DNA of 64,000 nt, taken from assembly GCA_012934845.2 (NCBI GenBank), contig WNNJ02003258.1, positions 124,001 through 188,000 on the forward strand, in the 5' to 3' direction. The notes beneath the pieces are model-generated. The model ran no database searches, was not told the origin of the DNA, and saw only the letters and a program-made list of their open reading frames with translations. Origin of the DNA: Pomphorhynchus laevis. Taxonomy: Eukaryota; Acanthocephala; Palaeacanthocephala; Echinorhynchida; Pomphorhynchidae. Shown here piece by piece: positions 41,150 through 52,965 of this stretch. Position numbers and translations under genes: made by a program. How positions within the stretch are numbered: the stretch's first letter is position 1; the number at the start of each line of letters is the position of its first letter.

Positions 41150-42720
41150 TTAGTATTTTAATGAAGCCAACTTTGTAGGAACCATTGACACGTTGAAGGA
41201 TGTATGAAGAGTAATTTACACAGAAGGTCCTAAATACGGTTACTATGTTGATGCAGACAAATCCCAGATTTTGTCACACAGCTCTAGCAACGAATTTGAA
41301 TTTCCTGAACCTAACATCAAAATCTCCACCGATGGGATTAAAATACTAAGGACGCCCATTGGCTCCTGCGAATTTGAAAACATATCCATCGCTGAACTAT
41401 CAACAAATTGGATTTTGATGCTTAAACGTCTGTCTATTGTAGCTAACGCTGATCCGCGCGTCCCTTTTGCTGGACTAACTCACGCTGTTCAATATAAGTA
41501 AACGCATATAATGCGCACTTGTGAGTGCTCTGAGACTGTATGGACTTATATGATAAATACACTTATTAAACAGTTAATCCCTAGATTCGCTACGTAAAAC
41601 CTAAATGACGATTGGATAGCAATGTTGTGCTCTCCATTAAAATTAGGTGGTTTGGGAATCACCCACCCCGGATCCACATCAAAATTGGAACGACTGTCCT
41701 CGCAGATGCTTGTCTGAACTTACGATTCCGGCCCTATTTGACGACCTCAGAGACAAATAAATAACGACGCTGCGTGCAATGACACAACTTAGAGTTCAAG
41801 CACATCAAGAACGTATTTCCGGGCTATCCATTCTAGATACACCAACGACGAATAACCTGATCGCGCACGCAGCCCGTAATGGAGCCTCATCATGGCTAAG
41901 TGCGATTCCTTTAGCTCATTAAGGGTTTTAACTATCAGCAAACGAATTTAGAGATGCCCTAAACGCCCGATACGGTCATGTCGATCTCTCCTTATAAACA
42001 CGGCAATTGCATTTGAGGCGCAACAGTAATTATCGCCCATTCTTTATCATGCAAGAACGATGCCTTGACTTCTATCCGGCATGATGTTGTTATAGACATT
42101 ATCTCGCAACATCTCGTAAAAATTTCACACTGCGTAAAGTGCGAACCACAACTTATCGCCGTCCCTGACGACATGGCTTTCGAACAAACCACAACTACAC
42201 TTGATCAGAATGCACGGCTTGATATCGTTTGTTCTGGACTTTACGATAATTGATTTGAGCGGACGTTCTTTGACGTCAATATTTTCTCTGTTCATGCTCA
42301 GTCGAACATATCTCGTGAACCAGATTGGGGTTTTAAATACAACGAGAGTCGCAAGAAGAACAAATATGCCGAACGAGTAGGTGCGGTTGAACGCGTTTCG
42401 TTTTCGCCACTGATTTTTGGGACATCTGGAAGACTCAGTAAAGAATCTGTGACGCTAATAAAGCTAATTGCAACCAAAAACTGCCAACCTGTCAACCTGG
42501 GCATATGCCGATATAGCCGTTAATATTAAACGCGATATTGCCTTTGGGATTGCACGCTCTCTGTCCGCATGCCGCCATGCAGCAAGATTAAAAAGACGAT
42601 GATGAATATAAAAATTTTTTACTTCATCTAAACATAAATTATAGTTTCGTGAATTGCAGGCCCATCTGCGGGAACCATTTCTTGTATAGAGATATAAGAA
42701 AATCTTTATGTCAAAAAATT
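41150..42720 (+). mobile_element. RLE WYADD-group fragment 2, 5'-truncated in the RT
   Basis: Begins just after the YADD box (EANFVGTIDTLKDV), continues with the open block 41271-41501 (GIKILRTPIGSCEF, RLSIVANADPRVPFAGL), GGLGITHPG, the knuckle region, ARLDIVCSG (about 42205-42240) and FFDVNIFSVHAQSN in a shifted frame. Several stops. The 3' end has CCCATCTGCGGG (42661-42672) and an A-run. Confidence 0.8.
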
Positions 42721-42734
42721 TAATTCGCTTATCG

Positions 42735-43060
42735 ACATATGCATATTCAATTGTCATGATCCGTCGTACTGGCAGAGACATTCTTCGGATTGTTTCAAGT
42801 ATAATGAAAATCGAAAACTTCAGAAGGTAGTACATGTATTCGGCAGTTGGTGGTGTTAGTCCTGGCTCAAATCAGATAATGCAGATCATAGCAAAATGAA
42901 AAGCCTCAAGATCACATCTAGACTACAATGAGTGCATTAGTCAACTGAGACAAGATGTGTCGATTCAAATAGCAAAATGTGCCTCACTGACTTTGAGAAT
43001 GCAAGCAAAAGTCAAGCAGATCTTTTTTAGCAACGACGATATCATTTGCTCGTATGCTTA
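42735..43060 (+). mobile_element. RLE WYADD-group fragment 3 (C-terminus only)
   Basis: Short remnant with YNENRKLQK and then AVGGVSPG..LDYNECISQLRQDVSI and KCASLTLRMQA, matching the last 80 residues of group members. No 3' box found after it. Confidence 0.6.
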
Positions 43061-43760
43061 ATGCGTCGGCTCTTACATACGCGGATGCCGTTTTGCAAAA
43101 TTTCGATAAGAACAGCTTAATGCTCCGGATCTTGAGTAACAAATTGTGAGATGTTTATCATGTACAGACTAAAATTATTGTAAATTACATTAAAAAATAT
43201 AATTTAAAAATTATTTTAATTTTATAATTATATAGAATTATTTTAAAATTATATTATTATATAACATTATTCAAACAAAATATTGTTATATTAAATACGT
43301 AAACTCAGTTAGTTGATTTGATTATATTACAATAACTTTCTATTATACAGCTTACTTTATCACGGTCGTTAATTGATTTTTAATTTATTAAACAAATGAT
43401 TTATTTAGAAATCATTTTTAAAAATACTATTATGATATATTATTAAATATAATATATATTATATATAATATATAATGTGAAGTATTATTAATCTTATAAT
43501 ATATAAAATGAAATGACCTTGACCTTATAATATATAAGGCGAAGTGTTATTATATATTATTTTAGATAATATGCAATCTATTAGAATAAAAGTTGGAGGT
43601 CTTTAGAAAGAACTGCTACTTTATCAAGTTTCGACCGCTGTTCTTCAACTCAACATAACAGTAACTTAACATAATACATGCTAATGATGTATTTTCTCTG
43701 ATGTTATTATTTAGTGTAATATCTTATTCTAATACTGGGTCTTTATTTATTATCCGTTAA
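43061..43760. other. AT-rich spacer with decayed PLE pieces
   Basis: 43300-43330 (acgtaaactcagttagttgattt) is a PLE 3' terminus in plus orientation; 43325-43400 is a linker piece in minus orientation. 43430-43560 is nearly pure AT with nested TATATAATA palindromes. 43580-43760 is a decayed PLE 3' UTR, minus strand. No gene. Confidence 0.55.
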
Positions 43761-44456
43761 TATAAATTTTCCCCATTCAAGAGTTTAAATTTATTTTTAA
43801 TGTTTTGATGATTTATATATTGTAAATTTAATAATTCAATAATATTGTTCGTTCTACATTATAAGTAAAAGAAAATATTCATTAACCTTGCAAATGTACA
43901 AAAAATTACATTTTTTTGCTTTATTAGGAAATCGATTATGAATCGATTACTGTAAATTTCCTGATGGATAAATGAAATTGTTAAATTGGTAAAAATCCAA
44001 CTAAATTATTACAAAATTATTACAATGAGTTCATAAATGGGAAATCATGACGAAGATCAAATTGATAATCTTCTGCAATACCCTGTGCGACCTCCAAAAG
44101 ACAGACCGCGTTGCCTCGTTGCACCGCACAGCTCAATCTCAGTGAGAAAAATCTCGCTGCTCTCCAATCGCCTGTAGCGGCAATTAGCTTCTCTCCTAGA
44201 GATTCCAGGAAGCTGGACGTAATCGGCCCGGCTGCCCCTATTATCTTACATTTTATTGGTAAAATGTAATTGTTACTAGGGTAAATTTTCCGACTACATT
44301 ATAAAAAATAAATCGAATCAGTTAGCAATCTTCATATTTTATAATTAGATTATCAAACTGAGTTAACGTATTTTATAGTATTTATAAATAAAAGATAATT
44401 CTGAATAAAATTTAAAAAATTAAATAATAAATAGCGATAATATAGCAATAATCTTT
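43761..44456. repeat. 696-bp chimeric unit, copy 2
   Basis: Partner of 39530-40225. Here both edges continue smoothly into PLE sequence (3' UTR of one copy on the left, 3' UTR of another on the right), so this is likely the source locus and 39530-40225 the derived copy. Confidence 0.9.
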
Positions 44457-45140
44457 GATATAAATAATTATAAAGAAGAAAATTGTAATATAAGATTATA
44501 AATAATATATATTAAGTAAAAAATTTAAAATCTAAATTTAAATAAAAGTCAATTGTTATGAATTGACTAATAAATAACAGACGATGTATCATAATAAGGA
44601 TTATAGGTCATCAGGAAAAACTGCTATATTATCATATTTCGGCCCCTATTTCTTCAGCCGACATAGGAGCGGAGCCAAATACATGCTAATAACATATTTC
44701 CTCTGACGAAATTTGTTTATCAAGTATCTTATTCTAATATAAAGTATATTATTTATTATCCATCGATAAAAAATGTTGGGCGCTTAAGAGTTTAAATTTA
44801 TTTTTGATATTTTGTTGATTTATATATTTAACTATTTTCTGTTTGATTGTAATTTTGTTATAACTTAGTTTAAAATATGTATCAATTAAATTATTTAAAT
44901 GATTTTGAAGGAAACCAATATTGTTACAAATTGTTGCAATTCTTAAAATTTCATTATTTAATGTATTATATTTTATATTATATGGTATGCATGAATGTTC
45001 ATGCAAAAATATGTTTCTTGAAAATTTAAATAAATCATCTTTACTATATAAATTAAAATAGTTTTAATTGATGCTAATTTAATTTATATCTAGATATATG
45101 CATTTGTATTATCAATATTAGTTTTATTAAAAACAAAGTT
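44457..45140 (-). mobile_element. PLE of an older subfamily, 3' UTR and RT end, split by R-E
   Basis: 3' UTR with decayed stem-loops (44580-44710), C-terminal block 45006-44749 (HEHSCIPYNIKYNTLNNEIL) and further RT sequence to 45140. The PLE resumes at 48413 after element R-E, with TAAAAACAAAGTT on both sides. Confidence 0.8.
45128..45140. repeat. Target-site duplication of R-E, left (TAAAAACAAAGTT)
   Basis: Thirteen bases repeated exactly at 48413-48425; PLE homology continues across the pair. Confidence 0.8.
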
Positions 45141-48100
45141 TTCAATAAAAACTTTGACCTTAAAAAAGTTTGATAACTACTAAACATACACTAATTACAT
45201 TTGAGATAAATAACATACACTAATTACAATCGTCCAGCTTACAAACCTACAACGACGATTACAATATTTCTCTTGTCAAGTTATAAGTAAATCTATTAAT
45301 TACATAATCGTCTAGCTTATTCTTGAAGCAGCTCCAGCGCCTTAGGGACTATGCCTAACGGCCGACCCAAGCAGCAATCATTTGCTGCACCTGCAATGGA
45401 TCCGCAACCAAATGCAAAGGATGCCGGTGTGCCAAGACTGGGCGACATTGTACGAATTGCCGTGCATTCAACTGCTCCAACAAACGTGAGGTGCCGGCTA
45501 CCTCAAGTGTTTCAAGTAAGCCTACTAGCGTGTCAGCTAATTCTGTTCCCGTTACCATACCAAATATTCCTTTACCGCGAGTTGATCCGCCGATAACGGG
45601 ACTTATTAGTCATCGAAATACGGTCCTCACAAGTGAAAGCGCGAAACAACGAGAATACACCAGAGTATCTCAGTGCACTATGAATGCTATCTTCGATGAA
45701 ATCATCCTATGGCGACCAAACCTATTCAGGCTTTCGCGATGTAGCGAGTCGAAAACGTTCATAAGCGAGCTGGCTACCATCTACGAATTAGCCTCAGTAA
45801 ATGAGTGCTCTCTAAAGTATTATGTCATTTTCTGCCAATTGATTTTGCGGTGACCTCCGAAGTTGAATCCAAAGAAGTTCAAACAAACCCTGTCTCGGCA
45901 GTTGACATTGCGACATTTTCGCGATCTTGATTCATTGCTTTTTGAAGCTCGAAGCCTTTAGGCGCTTATCCTTAATCTGAGCCGTCTGCGTCCAGAAATG
46001 AATCGTGAAAGAATGTTTAAGAAGATGGTGCTCAGTGGCAAACTATCCTCAGCGATGAAGTTTCTGCAGGAGGACCCAGATTGTGGATCCATCTTAAATC
46101 CCAGCGATATCACTTACAAAGGCACTGTTCGTGACATCCTGTTACAGAAACATCCCGATGAGGTGGATATTAACTCCGATGCGATAGTGACCTCCCTCAT
46201 CGCATGTCCAGGTGCATTCTATCCATTACTATTTGACGCGATTGACCATTCTGTGATAATCGCCATGGCTAAGAAGACAAAAGGAAGCGCTGGCCCGTCT
46301 GGAGTGGATGCATATTCGTGGAACTTAATGTTAACAAATTTTGGCGATGAGTCCCTGAAATTAGCTAATTCGCTGGCCACGTTCGCCAGAGCTCTGTCTA
46401 CCGTGATTATCATGGATTGCACCATGGAAGCACTGACCGTGAGCCGCGTTGTTGCGCTTAGCAAGAAACCCGGAGTAAGACAAATCGGTATAGGAGACGT
46501 CTCCAGACGTATCGTTCAAAGGCTGTACTCAGTATCGCCCAACCTCACATGCAAAATGTTTGTGGCTCACTGCAAATGTGTGCAGGTCAGCGGGCAGGCA
46601 CAGAGTTTGTGATCCATCATGTACGAAAATCATTAGCGTCTAATCCACACTCGATCGCCCTCTCCATCGATGCAGACAACGCCTTTAATCGTGTGTGCAG
46701 AAAAACGGCATTGCGGAATATGCCTATGATATGTCCTGCCCTATCGAATATTCTCTTCAACCTCTATCGAGAGCCGACAAGAATGATAGTTGAAAAGGAA
46801 GTAATTTGGTCGCGTGAAGGTTTCACACAGGGCGACGTTCTCTCAATGACAGCCTTTGCAGCTGCAATTGTTCCCCCGATTATGCAAGCACAAGACAATT
46901 TAACCAATGTTCGCCAACTATGGTACGCAGACGACGGTAATATGGTCGGTCCTCCTGAACAAGTGCTCGAGGTATTCCGATTCTTAAAAATTAACGGCCC
47001 TAAATATGGGTTCTACATTAACGCGCACAAATGCAACTTGTACACTAACTTTGCAGATATCGGGAGAGTCAGGATGATTTTCAAAGATGAGTGTCTGTCC
47101 TCATCGCCTGATGGACTAATAATCTTGGCGTTTCGGTCGAAAATAATGCATTTTGTGCTGAGACGGTCAAGTCTGTCGTGTCTAAGTTAGTCGATCATTT
47201 GTCGAAACTTAGAGAGCTTGTTTCGAAGCTCAATTGGCATTTTTCGCGTTGCTAAAGTCTTTCCAGCAGAGATGGAAGCATATACAACGCTGTTGCAACT
47301 GTATGACGGCGATCCACTGCTTGCTATCCTTTCTATGAAGATACGAAATGACGGTCTTTTGTAAGATGACCCAACAACGACAACTGCATCTGAATATTCC
47401 GCATCCTTACAGGTGTGCTACGTATGCGCACAGCCAGCATTGTAACAATCCTGATACAGTTATGACCGAGGCGCGTCAACTACTGAAAGAGCAGCGCCAA
47501 TTCACAGAAACTGAACGAAGATCAAGTGAACTTACCCGCATTTTGCAAAACTTGCAAAGCATGGTTGCGTATGCGACAATGCGTGGTGCATCTGCATGGC
47601 TATCTGTCTATCCGGCTGACCAAAACGACACACGGCTTAGTAATGAGGAGTTTCGCGATGCCATGCTAGCACGATATGGACATGCGAACCCGGACATCCC
47701 GAAATGCTGCCAATGCGGTCTATCGAACATTCTCCAGCACGCCCTCTCTTGCCCGCTCGGAGGCTTACCGTCGATGCGGCACGACTGCGTTCGCGATATG
47801 ATTGCCTCAGAGTTGACAAAAGTTTGCCAAAACGTTCAGATCGAACCAATGCTGACTCCTCTCAGAGCTGGCACTACTTTAGAGTGTCCCCCAACGACGA
47901 CGGAAATAGTTGCTCGTTTAGATATAGCATGCGCGGGTCTTTCCGGAGATAGGACGGAGCAAACATTCGTTGACATTTGTGTATACAATTTACACGCTCC
48001 GTCTAATCTCTTGAAGGAACCGAATGCTAGCTGTGAATACCACGAGGTACGAAAGAGGAGAAAATACATTAAGCGTGTTACTCAAGTCGAACTGGCTGCT

Positions 48101-48412
48101 TTCGTTCCTGTCATATTATCTTGCTCTGGAGGTGAAGGAAAAGAATGTACTATTTTCCTCAGTAGGATTGCCTTATTAATGACAGCGAAGAAAATCGTGT
48201 CTAGCTACGGAATTGAGCTGAACAGGTTGCGCTCGAAGATCGGGATACGGCTGGCGGGGATAATTTCTAGATGTCTCCGAGCGTTGCGCTCTGCACGTAA
48301 TCGCCCAGTCATCCGTGAAGACTAAAATGTTGATAATAGTATTAACAAAATGTGTTTTACAAATATTATGTAATTTTTGTGCGTAAAAATAAATTTTGCT
48401 GCTTCAAAAAAA
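45141..48412 (+). mobile_element. RLE-type retroelement R-E, WYADD group, full length but degenerate
   Basis: A 3.27-kb element inserted in a PLE with a 13-bp duplication. 5' UTR 45141-45353, coding region 45354-48325, short 3' UTR ending in an A-rich run. I do not see the CCCATTTGCGGG box in its 3' UTR, unlike R-A and R-B, so it may be another subfamily. Confidence 0.85.
45354..48325 (+). pseudogene. R-E polyprotein: Cys cluster, RT (WYADD), knuckle, RLE; several frameshifts
   Basis: MPNGRPK is followed by a shift; the cysteine cluster (ICCTCNGSATKCKGCRCAKT) lies in the frame of block 45491-45853. Other blocks: 45998-46612 (KGSAGPSGVDAYSW, KPGVRQIGIGDVSRR), 46549-47190 (LQMCAGQRAGTEF, SIDADNAFNRVCRK, GFTQGDVLSM, LWYADDGNMVG), a gap at 47190-47348, then 47348-48325 with CCQCG..HALSCPLGG..MRHDCVRD and the intact nuclease segment VARLDIACAG..TFVDICVYNLHAPSN. 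At least four breaks. The cleanest RLE domain in the window is here. Confidence 0.85.
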
Positions 48413-48880
48413 TAAAAACAAAGTTATCTGGATAAATTTGTTCAATTATTGAACAAAATTTATAAGAGTAGACTACACATGTATCATCAATAAATCGAAA
48501 TACATATTTCATATCTTTATATAATTTAGATTTATTTTTTAAACAGTTGTGAACAAAGCTTAAAAATAAGTCTGCGAAAATTGGTCTACTATTACTTCGC
48601 ATTGGAACACATTTTATTTGGTATTTAAAGATGTCCCATAACGCTATGGGACAAAATTATTAAATAATTCTGATTTATCAAAATATTAAAGGATTCTATT
48701 AATTCAATTTTATCTATGAATTTATATTTATTTGATCGTTTAATTTTTGTTAGATAGGCGTTATAGTTGTTAAAGCATATACTAATTATTATAAGTTCGA
48801 TAGATCTTAATGTAACATATAACAAGTCATATAAAGTCAATATCATTACATTATTAATATCATACGTTATCAAGCAAATA
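48413..48880 (-). mobile_element. PLE continuation right of R-E
   Basis: RT sequence with FRFIDDTCVVYSYKF (YIDD replaced by FIDD) at 48602-48366, and an upstream block at 48873-48625. A 20-base palindrome (48633-48652) has been inserted. It ends near 48880 against gypsy sequence. Confidence 0.8.
48633..48652. repeat. Short inverted duplication in PLE
   Basis: GTCCCATA (48633-48640) and TATGGGAC (48645-48652) pair exactly around ACGC. Sister PLEs have only the GATGTCCC half followed directly by PLE sequence. Confidence 0.8.
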
Positions 48881-48889
48881 ATAAAATAT

Positions 48890-49475
48890 ATTTTGATAAG
48901 AAATCAAAACCGAGGGAGTTCCAGGTAAGAGAAAAGGTGTGGTATCGGCAGAAAAATAACGAACCGTTGTCGGCGGGAGAAATATAAAAGCGTTCAAACT
49001 GGACATCGTACATCGTGATCAACGGTGATCAAAATTTTAAGTTACACGCTGATATGCTTCGTAAAGGCGACAGAATAGAGAAAAGAGAAATTATTAAGGA
49101 TGAAGATAATGATCCATAGAAAAAGGATTCAACACTGTCACAGCAGAATGAACAGCTAGTGATCAAAGTCAAAAGATCATCACGAATTCAGACGCCGAAA
49201 ATCAGGAAAATGATAATTGCCCTCGGTAACTACCTAGACGTTCAGAAAGAGTCTGTAAAGTCCCCGTTCGATTTGCCTGCGATGTGGTGTTGTAAAAGAC
49301 CATGTTCATATGGGGAAGAGAAATGTTGTGAATGAACACACAGCAAATGCATAACAATAACGATTATCATAAGAACGATGTGCATGGATAGTATACCTTT
49401 GTATTTTGACTATATATTTGTAACAGCAACTATTTGTAGACGCTTGTGTTTGGTTGTACTAAAAAAGTTGCCATT
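48890..49475 (+). mobile_element. Ty3/gypsy-like LTR element remnant (end of integrase, possible LTR start)
   Basis: A fossil fragment. The translation resembles the C-terminal end of a Ty3/gypsy integrase (FQVREKVWYRQ, VINGDQNFKLHADMLRK, RSSRIQTP), followed by noncoding sequence that may be the beginning of a 3' LTR (from about 49325). Only this tail survives, it is broken, and no second LTR is in the window. The age cannot be judged without a paired LTR. Confidence 0.65.
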
Positions 49476-49477
49476 TA

Positions 49478-50394
49478 TATCAAGATAGATGTCATCAGGA
49501 ATAACTGCTATGTTATCAGATTTCGGCCTCTATTCCTCAACTCAACATAGCAGCGAGGCATAATACATGCTAATGATGCATTTCCTCTGAAATAACTATC
49601 TAGTATCTTATTCTAATACAAAGTATATTATTTATTATCCATCCATAAAAATTTGCCACTTAAGAGTTTAAATTTATTCTTTATATTATTGTGTTGATTT
49701 ATATATTTTACTATTTTCTGCTTGATGTTATTTTTATAGTAACCTAGTTTAAAATATGTATCTATTAAATTATTTAAATGATTTTGAAGAAAGCCAATAT
49801 CATTACATATTGTTGCAATTCTTAAAATTTCATTATTTAATGTATTATATTTTATATTATATGGTATGCATGAATGCTCATGCAAAAATATGTTTCTTGT
49901 AAATTTAAATATGTCATCTTTACGATATAAATTAATAGTAGTTTTAGTTAATGTTAATTTAATGTTCATATCTAGATATACACCTTCTTTATCATTAATA
50001 TTGGTTTTGTTTAGAATAAGGCTTTCTGGATAAATTTGTTCACTTATTGAATAAAAATTATTAGAATTAAATACACATATATCATCAATGTATCGAAACA
50101 TATATTTCATATATTTATATTGTTTAGATTTAGTTTTTACACAGTTATGAACAAATTCATATTCTATAAAGCTTAAAACAAGTCAGCTATAATTGGGCTA
50201 CTATTACCACCCATTGAAACACCTTTTACTTGTCTAAATATAGATGTCCCTACTTTTAAATAATTTTGAATTATCAAAATATTTAAGGATTTTATTAATT
50301 CAATTTTATCCATATATTTATATTTACTTGATGGTTTAATTTTTGTTAGATAGCCGTTATAGTTATTATAACAAATATGTTATAACAAATATGT
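49478..50394 (-). mobile_element. PLE copy D, 5'-truncated
   Basis: 3' UTR with both stem-loops (49500-49590) and the RT from YIDD to the C-terminus (50110-49628), almost identical to copy C. Upstream RT sequence reaches about 50394 with one frame break near 50180, where it meets a YLDD-group element. The extreme 3' end is replaced by the gypsy fragment. Confidence 0.85.
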
Positions 50395-52965
50395 TATAAA
50401 TTTGCCAAAATTGCCTTCATTAAGTCAGATATCAAAGGTCGCCCCTCAAGACGCCGCAACGCGACTCTACAGGGCATATCTTGAATGCTAGATAACATTG
50501 AATCTAGAGAGCTCGGAGAGATACGCAATCAAGTTTTGCCATTCATCAATTCTCCCAAAAAACAGCTCACACTAGTACAATGATGTCGTCAATAGATTTG
50601 GAAAGACAGGGTAATTACAGTAAGGCCATGCAACGTTTATCCTCGTCCCGATATATTTCACCCACTGACGAAGTTCGACAGCGGCTGGGTCACTTGCACC
50701 CCGCGGGTAAAGACATACATCACTCATACCTTTGTAATAGTCAGCCTATTCTTTTTGACAGTGATACCGTAAAAGACGCTGTATTTTCTTTCCCCGCAGC
50801 ATCATCGCCTGGTTGTCTTGGACTGAGGCCCGAACACTTGCAGGACCTCATTTCCGCCGATCCCTCAGGAACACTTCTTTCACGCTTAACGCAATTGATA
50901 AACAACATGGTGGCATGTGATTTACTACAACAAGTTGCTCCTTTCTTGGCAGGCGCGAACCTCATCGCTCTAGAAAAGCCAAACGGAGGTATTCGCCCCA
51001 TTGCAATTGGAGATACACTTCGACGAATATGCTCAAAGTGCGTTTGTTCGAAGTTAAGAGGAGAGTTCGTAACGATTCTCAGACCATTACAGATGGGCGT
51101 TGCAACACCGAACGGCATTGACAACATAATCCATCAGGTCCGCCGCACGAACGAACATATGCCTGAATTGGGAAATTGGACGTGGGCAAAAATCGACGTG
51201 TCGAACGCATTTAACACTATTGACAGGCGTATTTTCTTGAGAGCAATTGAATCCCAAATTCCTCAAATGGCAGCGTGGGTACGTTGGTGCTACGATCACC
51301 CCACTTATCTCCGTTTCGGCTCGCAATACCTAAAATCTGAATCCGGAGTTCAACAAGGTGACCCCTTAGGCCCTCTACTGTTCTCTGTGGCAATCCACCC
51401 AGTACTTGCACAGCTTAACAATATGGAGGGCATTCATTTCAACAAATGGTATTTGGATGATGGCATCATTGGGGGCAACCCAAATGCCATTGCTCTTGCA
51501 CTGAATTTTATCTCCTCAGAATTTTCAATGATTGGTTTGTCCATTAACTGGGGTAAGACGGAACTTATAGGAAACACAGACGATATTCAATCCATCAACA
51601 ATACTTGTCAGCAACCCTGTACAGTTGTGAGTGGTCGCAATTTTTCACTACTTGGTTGTCCGATTGGCTCGCCTGATTTTGTCAAGTCGTTCATGCTCGA
51701 AAAGGTTATGCCCAAACTCCTCCACGATATAGATCTCGTGACATCAATTCCTGATGCTCATGTAGCTTATTTGCTTTTGCGACACTGCGCGTCAGCCCCT
51801 AGAGTGGCATTTTACATGAGAAACGTTGACTTCCGTTTTATGGACGACTTCTGCCATCGGTTCGACGAGGCAGTTATGCGCGCACTTGGAATAATCACAT
51901 CAGTTCAACTTTCAACCAAGAAAAAGTGTCAAGCTGAACTTCCTCTAAAAATGGGCGGACTCGGTCTGAGAAGTACTCTGAAACACTGTTCAGCAGCCTT
52001 TATAGCAAGCACTCAAGCTGTCGCAACTTCTCTTGATCTGGATGCTAGTACTTTTCCTGGATTCATCACATCAAAAAACGCACTAGAGGAAGGTTCAACT
52101 AAGTTCGTTGTGTCGACAGTACAGGGAAAATTGTCCTCTCTCATTGACTCAGCCATGCTAGATCAGTTAAAATCGAGATCGAGTGAGGCGGACAAAGCGC
52201 GAATACTTTCAGTGTCCTCTCCCCACGCAAATGCTTGGCTACAATGTACACCCAACAAAAGTCTTGGTCTATCGCTGACCGACAACGAATTTTCTGTCCT
52301 AATACGTTTCTGGCTGGGCATTCCCATTTCTGATGAAATCTACAGGTGCAGTAGGTGTTACCGTAAAGCTGATTGTATGGGTTTCCATGCCTTAACATGC
52401 TCTTTTGGAGGTTTTACAGGCCTACGTCATAATGGCATTGGAGACATTGTTTTTCAGGCTGCACAATCGGCTGGAATGCACGTTGGACGAGAAGCCCGAA
52501 CCTGATAAAGAATCTCAGAGAAAGACCGGCTGTAAATTAGATATTCTAATTTACGGAGATCCGCCGGAAGCAGTGGATTTTGCGGTTACAAACCCGCTAC
52601 AGAAGGCCTACATCCGCCATGCCGCTCGTACCCAACTTTTCTCTGCCAATGAGTACGCCTCCAATGTCAAAGACAGGAAATACCGGGCTCAAATGATCGA
52701 AGCAGGGTACAACTTCACCCCTGCTGTGCTAGAGTGTTACGGAGGCTGGAATCCAGAGGGTGAGCAAGTAGTTAGGCGCATAGCTCGAAATTTAGCTCTT
52801 CGTTCATCAATGTCGTACGATATTGCAGCAGCCCGCCTGTTTCAGCGTATTTCAATCGCGTTGATGCGAGGAAATGCAAAGGCCCTTCTATCGAGCATTG
52901 AAAACAATTATCATCCATATTTCGACCAAATAAATCCGAACATTTGCCATCCTGAACCTCGCGAA
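50395..52965 (+). mobile_element. RLE-type retroelement, YLDD group, copy 2 (best preserved)
   Basis: 5'-truncated element lying between PLE D and PLE E. A decayed N-terminal part (50395-50579) is followed by a long RT frame and, after one frame change, the nuclease. The right edge is exactly the PLE E 3' terminus, so either element may have cut the other. Confidence 0.85.
50580..52965 (+). pseudogene. YLDD-group polyprotein: RT, zinc knuckle, RLE; one frameshift
   Basis: The open frame 50580-52505 carries FPAASSPGCLGLRPEHLQDL, GANLIALEKPNGGIRPIAIG, motif A KIDVSNAFNTIDRR, motif B GVQQGDPLGPLLFS, motif C WYLDD (YLDD at 51450-51461), LPLKMGGLGLRS, then CSRCYRKADCMGFHALTC..GLRHNGIGD, a zinc knuckle with RHN. 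Near 52490 the frame shifts and continues with GCKLDILIYGDPPEAVDFAV, the nuclease core, and YNFTPAVLECYGGWNPEGE, RRIARNLAL, RISIALMRGNA. YLDD at the RT active site and the ExxGGWN tail set this group apart from the WYADD elements. The first methionine is internal, not the native start. Confidence 0.88.

Noticed and set aside
48335-48356. 22-bp identity with 56207-56228 (aatagtattaacaaaatgtg + tt)
   Set aside because: Possibly another filler insertion, but short and AT-rich, and part of it is shared PLE sequence.
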